From positions 1-22,094 of the forward strand of contig JBHPJE010000014.1 in NCBI GenBank assembly GCA_042568205.1: a stretch of DNA of 22,094 nt. The letters run 5' to 3'. The notes under the pieces were generated by a model. That model did not search any database. It saw only the letters and a list, made by a program, of their open reading frames with translations, and had not been told where the DNA came from. This DNA is from JAUVDZ01 sp042568205 (GTDB taxonomy: Bacteria; Patescibacteriota; Gracilibacteria; UBA1369; PNNO01). Of this stretch, positions 1-6,119 are shown piece after piece. Position numbers and translations under genes: made by a program. How positions within the stretch are numbered: the stretch's first letter is position 1; each line of letters begins with the position of its first letter.

Positions 1-1089
1 GCCGTGGACTGCGGCGACGCAGACTGCACGACCCAGGTGGCCTGCAATCCGCAGGAGAACTGCACCGACGGCGTCGACAACGACAACGACGGTGACATCG
101 ACTGCTCGGACATGGACTGCAATTTCCATGTGGCCTGCGAGCCGGACCCGGAGATCTGCACGAACGGGATCGACGACAACGGAGACGGCTTCATCGACTG
201 CTTGGACGCTGACTGCCTGTCCCACACGGCCTGCAATCCCTCCGAGGACTGCGTGGACGGCGTGGATAACGACAACGACGGCTTGGCGGACTGCGATGAC
301 GCCGACTGCAACACTCACACCGCCTGCAATCCCATTGAGGACTGTTACGACGGCGTGGACAACGACGGCGACGGCGTCGCGGACTGCGACGACGCTGACT
401 GCGGTGACCGCGTCATTTGCGTTCCTCTCCCGGAGGACTGCACCAACGGCATCGACGACGATGCGGACGGCGACGTGGACTGCGACGACATGGACTGCGG
501 CACCCACACCAACTGCACCCCGCAGTTGGAGGACTGCGCCAACGGTCTGGACGACGATGGTGACGGCACCATCGACTGCAACGACGTGGACTGCAACAGC
601 CACATCAACTGCTATCCCCAGGAGAACTGCACCGACGGTTTCGACAACGACGGTGACGGCTTCGCGGACTGCGCCGATGGCGACTGCATCACGCACGTCG
701 CCTGCCAGCCGGGCCTCGAGAACTGCACCAACGGCATCGACGACGACGGCGACGGCCTGGTGGACTGCAACGACCTCGACTGCAGCAGCGACATGAACTG
801 CAACTCGCAGGAGGACTGCACCGACGGTGCGGACAACGACGGCGACGGCGCCGCAGACTGCAACGACGCAGACTGCAACAGCCACATCAGTTGCAACCTC
901 CCGGAGGTCTGCGACGACGGCTGGGACAACGACGCAGACGGTGACGCTGACTGCGCCGACGTGGACTGCGCGGATCGCTGGCACTGCCTCGGTATCGAGG
1001 TGATGTGCGGCGACGGCGTGGACAACGACGGCGATGGCCTCACGGACTGCGCGGATCCCAACTGTAGTGGCATCCCGCCTTGCCCTTAA
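1..1089 (+). CDS. GC-rich Cys/Asp repeat (MopE-like metal-binding motif) protein, 5'-truncated first part
   Basis: The frame is open from base 1, so the true start lies outside the window and the GTG at position 4 is only an internal Val codon. The product is a tandem array of one partial and 11 full modules of about 30-33 residues. Each follows C-x-[DN]-G-x-D-[ND]-D-x-D-G-x-x-D-C-x-D-x-D-C-x(5)-C, with four Cys and a DxDxDG-type acidic loop. Such loops are known from putative metal-binding motif (MopE-like) and thrombospondin type-3-like repeats, where they bind Ca2+. An extracellular, disulfide-linked, Ca-binding surface protein is the inference. Many modules carry a His in the linker (THTAC, SHISC). 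The frame stops at a TAA (1087-1089) in mid-array, and the same repeat resumes in another frame (1080-2069), so this looks like the N-terminal part of one frameshifted gene. Codons are strongly GC-biased (GAC, TGC, GGC), unlike the chromosome to the right. Confidence 0.8.
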   Translation, partial: AVDCGDADCTTQVACNPQENCTDGVDNDNDGDIDCSDMDCNFHVACEPDPEICTNGIDDNGDGFIDCLDADCLSHTACNPSEDCVDGVDNDNDGLADCDDADCNTHTACNPIEDCYDGVDNDGDGVADCDDADCGDRVICVPLPEDCTNGIDDDADGDVDCDDMDCGTHTNCTPQLEDCANGLDDDGDGTIDCNDVDCNSHINCYPQENCTDGFDNDGDGFADCADGDCITHVACQPGLENCTNGIDDDGDGLVDCNDLDCSSDMNCNSQEDCTDGADNDGDGAADCNDADCNSHISCNLPEVCDDGWDNDADGDADCADVDCADRWHCLGIEVMCGDGVDNDGDGLTDCADPNCSGIPPCP

Positions 1090-1908
1090 TCGCCCCCACC
1101 GAGTCACTTTGCAGCGACGGAGCCGATAACGACGGCGATGGCTTCGTTGATTGCTTTGACCCCGACTGCGCAGGCGATCCCGCCTGCGCAGCGGGGCCGG
1201 AGCTCTGCTCCGGTGGGGTGGACGAGGACCTAGATGGACTCATTGACTGCTTCGATCCCGACTGCGTAGGCGATCCTGCCTGCGCTCCAGCCGTGGAGAT
1301 CTGTGTCGGCGGTGTCGATGAGGATGGTGATGGTGATATTGATTGTGCAGATACAGACTGCAATGGGCAGTCCTGCGGCCTCGGCTGCCTGTGCACTGGT
1401 GGTGTAAAGAAGGAGACCCTGTGCTCCGACACCATCGACAACGACGGTAACGGACTCGTGGATTGTATGGATCCCGAGTGCATGGGAGATCCGGCTTGTC
1501 CGGGTCCGCCTGAAGTCTGCGATGACCTCAAGGACAACGACGGCGACGGGGATGTGGACTGCTATGACAGCAACTGCGCCCTGACTCCCTTCTGCGTGGG
1601 TACGACCGAGATCTGTACCGATGACGTCAACGACAACGACGGCGACACATTCATCGCCTGTGAGGACTCCGACTGCGACGCACGCTCGTGCGGTGCTGGG
1701 TGCATCTGCGCCTACGGCTTCCCTCAGGAGTTCGACTGTGCTGACGGCGTTGACAACGACGGCAACGGCGACACAGACTGCGCAGATCCCTTCTGCAGTG
1801 CCGACCCGCTCTGCGGCGGCACTTCCTCTGAAGACTGCTACGATGATACGGATAATGACGGCGACGGTCTGGTCGATTGCCTCGACAACGACTGCCGCAA
1901 TGAGCCCA
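1..1908 (+). repeat. Tandem array of ~20 GC-rich Cys/Asp coding modules
   Basis: The degenerate coding repeat has a period of about 90-100 bp. Every unit contains a GAC-rich segment encoding DNDGDG or a variant, flanked by TGC codons. Copies differ at many third positions and linkers, so the array is diverged at DNA level and was not just amplified. The reading frame changes near 1080 but the protein motif carries on. Confidence 0.8.
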
Positions 1909-2069
1909 AGTGCATCGTGTGGGATGGCGCGTGTTTCACCGCCCCCAACGGCCTGTGCCCCACGGGTGGCCCCATCGGCTGCCACCAGGGCCAGTGCTCG
2001 GAGGCTGACTCCCTCGGGGATCAGCACTGCCGACCGATGAACTCAGGCTGCTTCAACGCCTATCCGTAG
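1080..2069 (+). CDS. GC-rich Cys/Asp repeat protein, C-terminal part after frameshift
   Basis: This continues the repeat array of the preceding frame with about 8 more modules, then a distinct Cys-rich C-terminal cap of about 50 residues containing LCPTGGPIGCHQGQC. The first in-frame start is a TTG at 1080 that overlaps the end of the upstream frame. There is no signal peptide or ribosome site, so this is unlikely to be a separate secreted protein; a -1 shift between 1068 (just after an in-frame TAG at 1065-1067) and 1089 would join the two parts. Two modules are variant, ending in GQSCGLGCLC and ARSCGAGCIC. The last ~110 residues are collinear with the AT-rich protein at 2251-3993: both have CAYG, then DNDGNGDTDCAD, then the CPTG-P-GCHQG-C cap. 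Likely role, by inference: an extracellular Ca2+-stabilised adhesin or surface stalk. Confidence 0.75.
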   Translation: MPLIAPTESLCSDGADNDGDGFVDCFDPDCAGDPACAAGPELCSGGVDEDLDGLIDCFDPDCVGDPACAPAVEICVGGVDEDGDGDIDCADTDCNGQSCGLGCLCTGGVKKETLCSDTIDNDGNGLVDCMDPECMGDPACPGPPEVCDDLKDNDGDGDVDCYDSNCALTPFCVGTTEICTDDVNDNDGDTFIACEDSDCDARSCGAGCICAYGFPQEFDCADGVDNDGNGDTDCADPFCSADPLCGGTSSEDCYDDTDNDGDGLVDCLDNDCRNEPKCIVWDGACFTAPNGLCPTGGPIGCHQGQCSEADSLGDQHCRPMNSGCFNAYP

Positions 2070-2099
2070 ACAAATTCACAACTAATTGCAAGACCTACC

Positions 2100-2127
2100 A
2101 AGGGGCATCCAACCGGATGCCCCTTTT
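2100..2127 (+). terminator. Rho-independent terminator after the GC-rich repeat gene
   Basis: A perfect 11-bp stem (2100-2110 with 2115-2125, AAGGGGCATCC paired with GGATGCCCCTT) has a 4-nt loop and runs into a short T tract. It lies 31 nt after the TAG stop at 2067-2069. Composition falls sharply to AT-rich just beyond it, so it marks the right end of the first GC-rich segment. Confidence 0.88.
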
Positions 2128-2194
2128 CCCTATACAAAATTGTAATTAAATGATAAAAAGTGCGTTGTAATATTAGACAAAGTACTTATTATGC

Positions 2195-2222
2195 TTGACA
2201 AAATGTAGAAAATAGGTATAAT
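2195..2222 (+). promoter_or_regulatory. Consensus sigma70-type promoter for the AT-rich repeat gene
   Basis: TTGACA (2195-2200) and TATAAT (2217-2222) are both perfect consensus hexamers with a 16-bp spacer. The expected start site near 2229 leaves a leader of only about 22 nt before the ATG at 2251. There is no Shine-Dalgarno in that leader. This suggests strong constitutive expression of the downstream surface protein. Confidence 0.82.
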
Positions 2223-2250
2223 CAACTCTTGTAATTAATAATCATAAAAT

Positions 2251-3993
2251 ATGCGCAAATTAGAGAAATCACACGCTTCCCAAGGAAATGCCTTACGTGA
2301 AAAAGTGCAACGTCAAAGTTTTAAAAATGCACCTAATTCCAAAGGCGAAATAGAGTCTTTAGTAAGATCTGCTTTAGATAAAGGAAAAAATCCAAAAGGA
2401 AAAAGAGTAAGATCTAAAGAAACATTTTTGAAACCTAAAAGAACTTCAGCCCCTCAACTTAATGAGGGAAAATTGACTAAAGCACAACTAGAACAAATTG
2501 ATGCGATTGTGAGTGCAACTCCAGAAGAAGTTCAAAAAAGTTCTAATAACAGTTATCTGACCCTTTTATTAGTTGCTGGATTGTCATTAACTGCAGCAGC
2601 AAATAAAGCATGTTCTTTTGATGCATCTGGATTAGCTTATGATGAAGATGCAGATGTAAGTGCCGAAATTTGTGACGATCAAGTAGATAATGATGGAGAT
2701 GGTCAAACAGATTGTGAAGATTCAGATTGCTTTGCTCCTGGATGTCCTGAAATTTGTGATGATCAATTAGATAATGACGGGGACGGAGCTACTGATTGCG
2801 ATGATTCTGATTGTGCTACAGCTGCTAGCTGTGGTGAAATTTGTAATGATGGAATAGATAATGACGATGATGGGAAAATAGATTGTGAAGATGAAGATTG
2901 TTTTGGGGCTTCTTGTGATGAAGTTTGTGATGATGGAGTAGATAACGACGGTGATGGAGATACAGATTGTGATGATACTGATTGCGCTACAGCTGCTAAT
3001 TGTGGTGAAATTTGTGAAAATGGTGTAGATGATGATGGAGATGGAAAAACAGATTGTCAGGATGAAGAATGTTTTGCTACTACATGTCCTGAATTTTGTA
3101 CTGACGGCGAAGATAATGACTTAGATGGAAAAACAGATTGTGAAGATGATGACTGTTTTAGTCCAACTTGCCCTGAGGTATGTGGAGATGGTCAAGATAA
3201 TGATGGAGACGGATCAACAGACTGTAATGACTCTGACTGTTATGGCGCTTCATGTGCAGAAGTTTGTGGAGATGGAAATGATAATGACGGAGATGGTGAT
3301 ACAGATTGTGAAGATGATGATTGTTTTGGAGATCCTACTTGCCCATCTGAATTATGTGACAATGAAGGAGATGAGAACGGTGATGGAGTAGCTGATTGTT
3401 TAGCTCCCGAATGTGATGGGCAGCAAAGCCCAGGGCCAGCAGGGACACTTTGTGAATTTGGAACAGAACTCACTTGTGATAATGGTCATGATGGAGATGG
3501 AGATGGATTAACTGATTGTGATGATCCTGATTGTTTCGGTGCTTCATGTACTGAAGTGTGCGATGACGGACAAGATAATGATGCAGATGGATCAACGGAT
3601 TGTGCTGATGATGATTGTGAATTATTCGACAACGGAGATATAAAATGTGCATATGGTGTAGCTAATGAAGTGAATTGTGGAGACAGCAATGATAATGATG
3701 GAAATGGAGATACTGATTGCGCTGATGCAGCATGTGCAATTACAGCAGCCTGTGGTGCAGCAGTAGAAAATTGCACAAATAATGTTTCTGATAATGGAAA
3801 TCCTTGGGTTGATTGTGAAGATGGAACATGTTCATTAGATGATACATGTATTCAAAATTCTGAATATGATTGTTCTGCTGTACCAGAAGGTTCACTTTGT
3901 CCAACTGGTTTACCTGTTGGTTGTCACCAGGGAATGTGTGGCGAAGAAGTTGGTTTAGGAAGAGCTTGTCAGCCACCAGAAAATTGTTACTAA
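2251..3993 (+). CDS. AT-rich membrane-anchored Cys/Asp repeat (MopE-like) protein
   Basis: A complete 580-residue protein. Residues 1-100 are basic and Lys/Arg-rich with no signal peptide. Residues 102-118 form one hydrophobic segment (YLTLLLVAGLSLTAAAN), followed by C121 without a good lipobox, so an N-in/C-out anchor is likely. Residues 139-535 hold 13 modules of about 28-32 residues of the type EICDDGxDNDGDGxTDCxDxDCxxxxC, expected to bind Ca2+ or another cation and form disulfides. The last 45 residues are a Cys-rich cap containing LCPTGLPVGCHQGMC. The C-terminal ~110 residues match the GC-rich protein at 1080-2069 motif for motif, but codons here are AT-biased (GAT, TGT, GGA) like the rest of the chromosome. 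Proposed role: an exported surface or adhesion protein; the substrate and partner are unknown. The start is supported by the consensus promoter and short leader. Confidence 0.88.
   Translation: MRKLEKSHASQGNALREKVQRQSFKNAPNSKGEIESLVRSALDKGKNPKGKRVRSKETFLKPKRTSAPQLNEGKLTKAQLEQIDAIVSATPEEVQKSSNNSYLTLLLVAGLSLTAAANKACSFDASGLAYDEDADVSAEICDDQVDNDGDGQTDCEDSDCFAPGCPEICDDQLDNDGDGATDCDDSDCATAASCGEICNDGIDNDDDGKIDCEDEDCFGASCDEVCDDGVDNDGDGDTDCDDTDCATAANCGEICENGVDDDGDGKTDCQDEECFATTCPEFCTDGEDNDLDGKTDCEDDDCFSPTCPEVCGDGQDNDGDGSTDCNDSDCYGASCAEVCGDGNDNDGDGDTDCEDDDCFGDPTCPSELCDNEGDENGDGVADCLAPECDGQQSPGPAGTLCEFGTELTCDNGHDGDGDGLTDCDDPDCFGASCTEVCDDGQDNDADGSTDCADDDCELFDNGDIKCAYGVANEVNCGDSNDNDGNGDTDCADAACAITAACGAAVENCTNNVSDNGNPWVDCEDGTCSLDDTCIQNSEYDCSAVPEGSLCPTGLPVGCHQGMCGEEVGLGRACQPPENCY
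2665..3855 (+). repeat. Tandem array of 13 AT-rich Cys/Asp coding modules
   Basis: A coding repeat of about 84-96 bp per unit. Each unit encodes a DNDGDG-type loop followed by TDC and a DxDC. Units are similar in protein and diverged in DNA. The first units are the most regular; the last four are degenerate (for example CDNEGDENGDG and CTNNVSDNG). Confidence 0.8.
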
Positions 3994-4001
3994 CACAGGC
4001 C

Positions 4002-4031
4002 TTGACATATAGATATAGTTTATTTTAATAT
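4002..4031 (+). promoter_or_regulatory. Putative promoter pointing into the bracketed lipoprotein cassette
   Basis: TTGACA (4002-4007) and TAATAT (4026-4031) have an 18-bp spacer and start 9 bp after the repeat-gene stop. The start site would be near 4038, giving a leader of about 170 nt that crosses the left 17-bp repeat before the lipoprotein ATG at 4209. No other candidate gene lies downstream on this strand. Confidence 0.45.
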
Positions 4032-4092
4032 ATCACCTTTGATTTACTTTATTTAGTCGGTCATGCTATGCATTGATGTCGATTAATCCAGT

Positions 4093-4104
4093 GGATCATG
4101 ATCC
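4093..4104. repeat. Perfect 12-bp palindrome next to the left inverted repeat
   Basis: GGATCATGATCC is its own reverse complement and ends 2 bp before the left 17-bp inverted repeat. It could be an operator or part of a recombination site. The sequence alone cannot decide this. Confidence 0.4.
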
Positions 4105-4106
4105 TT

Positions 4107-4123
4107 GAAAAACCGCTTATATT
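4107..4123 (+). repeat. Left copy of a perfect 17-bp inverted repeat (GAAAAACCGCTTATATT)
   Basis: The reverse complement occurs exactly at 5130-5146 (AATATAAGCGGTTTTTC). The match ends abruptly on both sides. The pair brackets the GC-rich lipoprotein gene. No target-site duplication is visible outside the copies. Confidence 0.85.
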
Positions 4124-4143
4124 AACAGGTGAGTCCTGTTTTA
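4124..4143 (+). terminator. Weak hairpin just inside the cassette
   Basis: AACAGG (4124-4129) pairs with CCTGTT (4135-4140) around a 5-nt loop, followed by TTA. It begins at the inner edge of the left 17-bp repeat. It may be a weak terminator for the upstream repeat gene, or an attenuator in the lipoprotein leader. Confidence 0.35.
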
Positions 4144-4208
4144 CTTAAAAGAAATTTTAGGTAGGGCAGGATTCACCAGATATGAACCAGAAACCACAGG
4201 AGGACCCC

Positions 4209-4949
4209 ATGACCCGTATTTCGATGATCGCTTTGATATTGGCAGCTTTCGTGTTCGGCGCGTGCAGCAACCCCCGGTTGTCGGCGAGCGGCGATCAGGA
4301 CGCGGGCAGCCAGAACAACAACGTCAACAACAACGTGAACCCGGATCCCGATCCGGATCCGGACCCCGATTCCCCCTATGCCGTCCGGATCATGCTCGAG
4401 TCCAGCGACCAGCTCGCTGTGTGGCTTGAGACCCAGGACGGTGAGTGGGTTTTCGGACCCAACTACACGGCGGTGGACTGCCCCGACGGTCCCAAGTACC
4501 TGCTGGAGTGCAATCCCACGTGTGTCTTTACGGTTGCGGCTGGCACCGACCTCAAGATGTCCAGCAACGTGGACGTGAAGATGCACTACATCGATCCCAA
4601 TCCCGCCAATTCCCTCAACTTCTGGGATTTCGAACAAACCCTGAACAATCTGTGGCTCCTTTTGGGCTACTGGGAGTTCAACTTCTTCCCGGACAGTGAG
4701 GCCCAGGCTGAGGGCTTCGAGCTCGGCACCAGCGCGTTCATCTGCGCTTTGGAGCTCGACATGCTCAACCTCGGCTGCAGCGGCGAGATCGAGCGGGATT
4801 TCTTCCTGCATGACGGGACGGTTCGTGAGGCCACCTATACGGAGGGCGACTACATGCCCATCGTGATGTTCGGCCTCGTCGAGAATCTCAACAAGAACCG
4901 TCGCTCCACCACGGAGTACCTCCCCCCGATCATCACCCGCATCGACTAG
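4209..4949 (+). CDS. GC-rich predicted outer-membrane-type lipoprotein, function unknown
   Basis: A 246-residue protein. The start at 4209 is preferred over the ATG at 4182 because a perfect AGGAGG (4198-4203) lies 5 nt upstream and the product then begins directly with a lipoprotein signal: MTR, hydrophobic residues 4-18, and C19 in FGAC. Ser at +2 fits outer-membrane sorting in diderm bacteria. Residues 29-52 form a low-complexity linker of Asn repeats and four Asp-Pro pairs, a style common in myxobacterial lipoproteins. Residues 54-246 are a probable globular domain with five further Cys; I recognise no family. Composition is GC-rich, unlike both the gene before it and the chromosome after it. 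The gene lies inside a 17-bp inverted repeat pair. Foreign origin is the inference. The large opposite-strand frame over it is a codon-bias shadow. Confidence 0.85.
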   Translation: MTRISMIALILAAFVFGACSNPRLSASGDQDAGSQNNNVNNNVNPDPDPDPDPDSPYAVRIMLESSDQLAVWLETQDGEWVFGPNYTAVDCPDGPKYLLECNPTCVFTVAAGTDLKMSSNVDVKMHYIDPNPANSLNFWDFEQTLNNLWLLLGYWEFNFFPDSEAQAEGFELGTSAFICALELDMLNLGCSGEIERDFFLHDGTVREATYTEGDYMPIVMFGLVENLNKNRRSTTEYLPPIITRID

Positions 4950-5025
4950 ATCACGCGGGTCACTCCAGGTTGAGCCCCTGCCTTTCCCAGTCCCAAAAAG
5001 GCTCCCTGGAGTTGACCCCTTCTCA

Positions 5026-5107
5026 TGGGGCCGCCGGCACACTGCCAAAATTGCGTTTCGACCCCTCCTCCCCAACGAAACGCAACAAAGCAAAGTCGGC
5101 GGCCCCA
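5026..5107. repeat. Two-tier inverted repeat (cruciform-type) after the lipoprotein gene
   Basis: The outer arms pair over 11 bp (TGGGGCCGCCG at 5026-5036 with CGGCGGCCCCA at 5097-5107). The inner arms pair over 10 bp (TTGCGTTTCG at 5051-5060 with CGAAACGCAA at 5076-5085). Unpaired spacers of 14 and 11 nt separate the tiers, and the apex loop is 15 nt. It sits 77 nt after the lipoprotein stop and may serve as a terminator, an RNA stabiliser or a recombination structure. Confidence 0.7.
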
Positions 5108-5123
5108 CCTTTCCTTTCATATC

Positions 5124-5156
5124 AAAAAGAATATAAGCGGTTTTTCTATTCTTTTT
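5124..5156. terminator. A/T-rich bidirectional terminator-like hairpin enclosing the right repeat
   Basis: AAAAAGAATA (5124-5133) pairs perfectly with TATTCTTTTT (5147-5156) around a 13-nt loop. It lies 8 bp from the pfkB-family stop codon on the minus strand and downstream of the lipoprotein gene on the plus strand. Most of the right 17-bp repeat falls in its loop. Confidence 0.55.
5130..5146 (-). repeat. Right copy of the perfect 17-bp inverted repeat
   Basis: AATATAAGCGGTTTTTC is the exact reverse complement of 4107-4123. It ends 18 bp before the stop codon of the minus-strand sugar kinase gene, at the junction between the accessory block and the AT-rich chromosome. Confidence 0.85.
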
Positions 5157-5164
5157 AGCCTAAT

Positions 5165-6112
5165 TTAAAGTTTTTCCCCAAAATTCTCTTCAAATCTTTT
5201 TGCAAAATGTTTGAATTTGAATTCATGGCTTTGTGTCCCACTGTTTTCAACAACGTAAGAAGCAGCCAAAGCCCCAACTTTGCATGCCTTAACATGATCA
5301 TATCCTTTCATTATCCCAAATAATAAACCTGATCTAAAAGCATCTCCGCAACCAGTTGGATCTTCGATTTGGTCTGGTTTTGCTATAGGAATTTTATGTG
5401 TTTCGCTTCCTTTTCTTAGAATCGAACCGTTTTCACCTCTTGTTTCAATAAATAAAGGAACTTTATTAACTATATCATCAACATTAATATTTAACCTGTT
5501 ACATAAAAGTTCTACCTCATAACGATTAGCAATAAATCCAAAAGCACTCTTTAATAAAAACTTCAAATCCTCTAATTCAAATGCCGGAGTCATTTGGCCT
5601 GGATCAAAAATGTAGGGAATTTCAGCTTCCATTAATTTATGAGCTAATTTGATTGTACGTTTACATACATCAGGAGATAAAATAGCAATTTCAATATCAA
5701 GTAAATCAACTTCATTTAATTCAACTTCATCATTCATACTTTCCATTGCACCTGGTGCAAAAAAAGTAAGTTGATTTTCTTTATCGTCTGTTAAAACATA
5801 AGCAGTAGCAGTAAAATCATTATTGCTTCTGCCAATGTGCTTAAGGGAAATTCTATTTTTCTTAAGCCTTTTTTCATATTCATTAAAATCCGTTCCAACA
5901 ACACCATAAAGTAGGGGATTAACATCCAGCATACTTAAGCTGTATGCAATATTTCCACCACAACCACCATAATGCAAAATCTTATCACGTGCAGTAAAGG
6001 CAATATTTATATGTTCTAAATGCTCACTTAAAAAAGTATCACTAAATGTGCCTTTATAACGCATTATATAATCATAGGCAATAGAGCCACTAACAAATAT
6101 TTTCTTTTTCAT
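5165..6112 (-). CDS. PfkB-family carbohydrate/nucleoside kinase
   Basis: A 315-residue cytoplasmic kinase of the ribokinase/PfkB fold, transferring phosphate from ATP to a sugar or nucleoside. The N-terminal Gly-rich signature is GGCGGNIAY (49-57). The C-terminal signature is DPTGCGDAF (251-259), with D257 as catalytic base and the GCGD anion hole. The Thr-Gly-Cys-Gly-Asp form is common in adenosine-kinase-like members, but the substrate cannot be fixed from sequence. The gene starts 7 nt after the rmlA stop and is last in the sugar cluster, so it may phosphorylate a sugar for that pathway or be a passenger. No Shine-Dalgarno is seen before its ATG. A bidirectional A/T hairpin follows. Confidence 0.88.
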   Translation of the reverse strand: MKKKIFVSGSIAYDYIMRYKGTFSDTFLSEHLEHINIAFTARDKILHYGGCGGNIAYSLSMLDVNPLLYGVVGTDFNEYEKRLKKNRISLKHIGRSNNDFTATAYVLTDDKENQLTFFAPGAMESMNDEVELNEVDLLDIEIAILSPDVCKRTIKLAHKLMEAEIPYIFDPGQMTPAFELEDLKFLLKSAFGFIANRYEVELLCNRLNINVDDIVNKVPLFIETRGENGSILRKGSETHKIPIAKPDQIEDPTGCGDAFRSGLLFGIMKGYDHVKACKVGALAASYVVENSGTQSHEFKFKHFAKRFEENFGEKL

Positions 6113-6119
6113 TTGTTGA

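Noticed and set aside
1068..1089. Classical programmed -1 frameshift site
   Set aside because: No X-XXY-YYZ slippery heptamer is present; CCCTTAA does not fit the pattern, and no clear stimulatory structure was found.
92..2040. Several long alternative frames on both strands across the GC-rich repeat gene
   Set aside because: They translate to Thr/Ala/Arg or Ser/Pro/Gln low-complexity echoes of the DNDGDG repeat and have no independent signals.
2665..3855. CRISPR array or non-coding tandem repeat
   Set aside because: Units differ at many bases, have no conserved direct repeat with unique spacers, and keep one reading frame with a constant protein motif.
5026..5107. Integron attC site
   Set aside because: The two-tier fold is suggestive, but the outer arms lack the RYYYAAC and GTTRRRY cores and no integrase or cassette array is seen.
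4173..5120. A 315-codon minus-strand open frame over the lipoprotein gene
   Set aside because: Its length comes from GC-rich codon bias on the opposite strand. The plus-strand frame has a perfect Shine-Dalgarno, a lipoprotein signal and a coherent sequence.
4098..5156. Transposon with target-site duplication
   Set aside because: The bases outside the 17-bp repeats (left ATGATCCTT, right TATTCTTTT) share no direct duplication, and no transposase frame lies between them.
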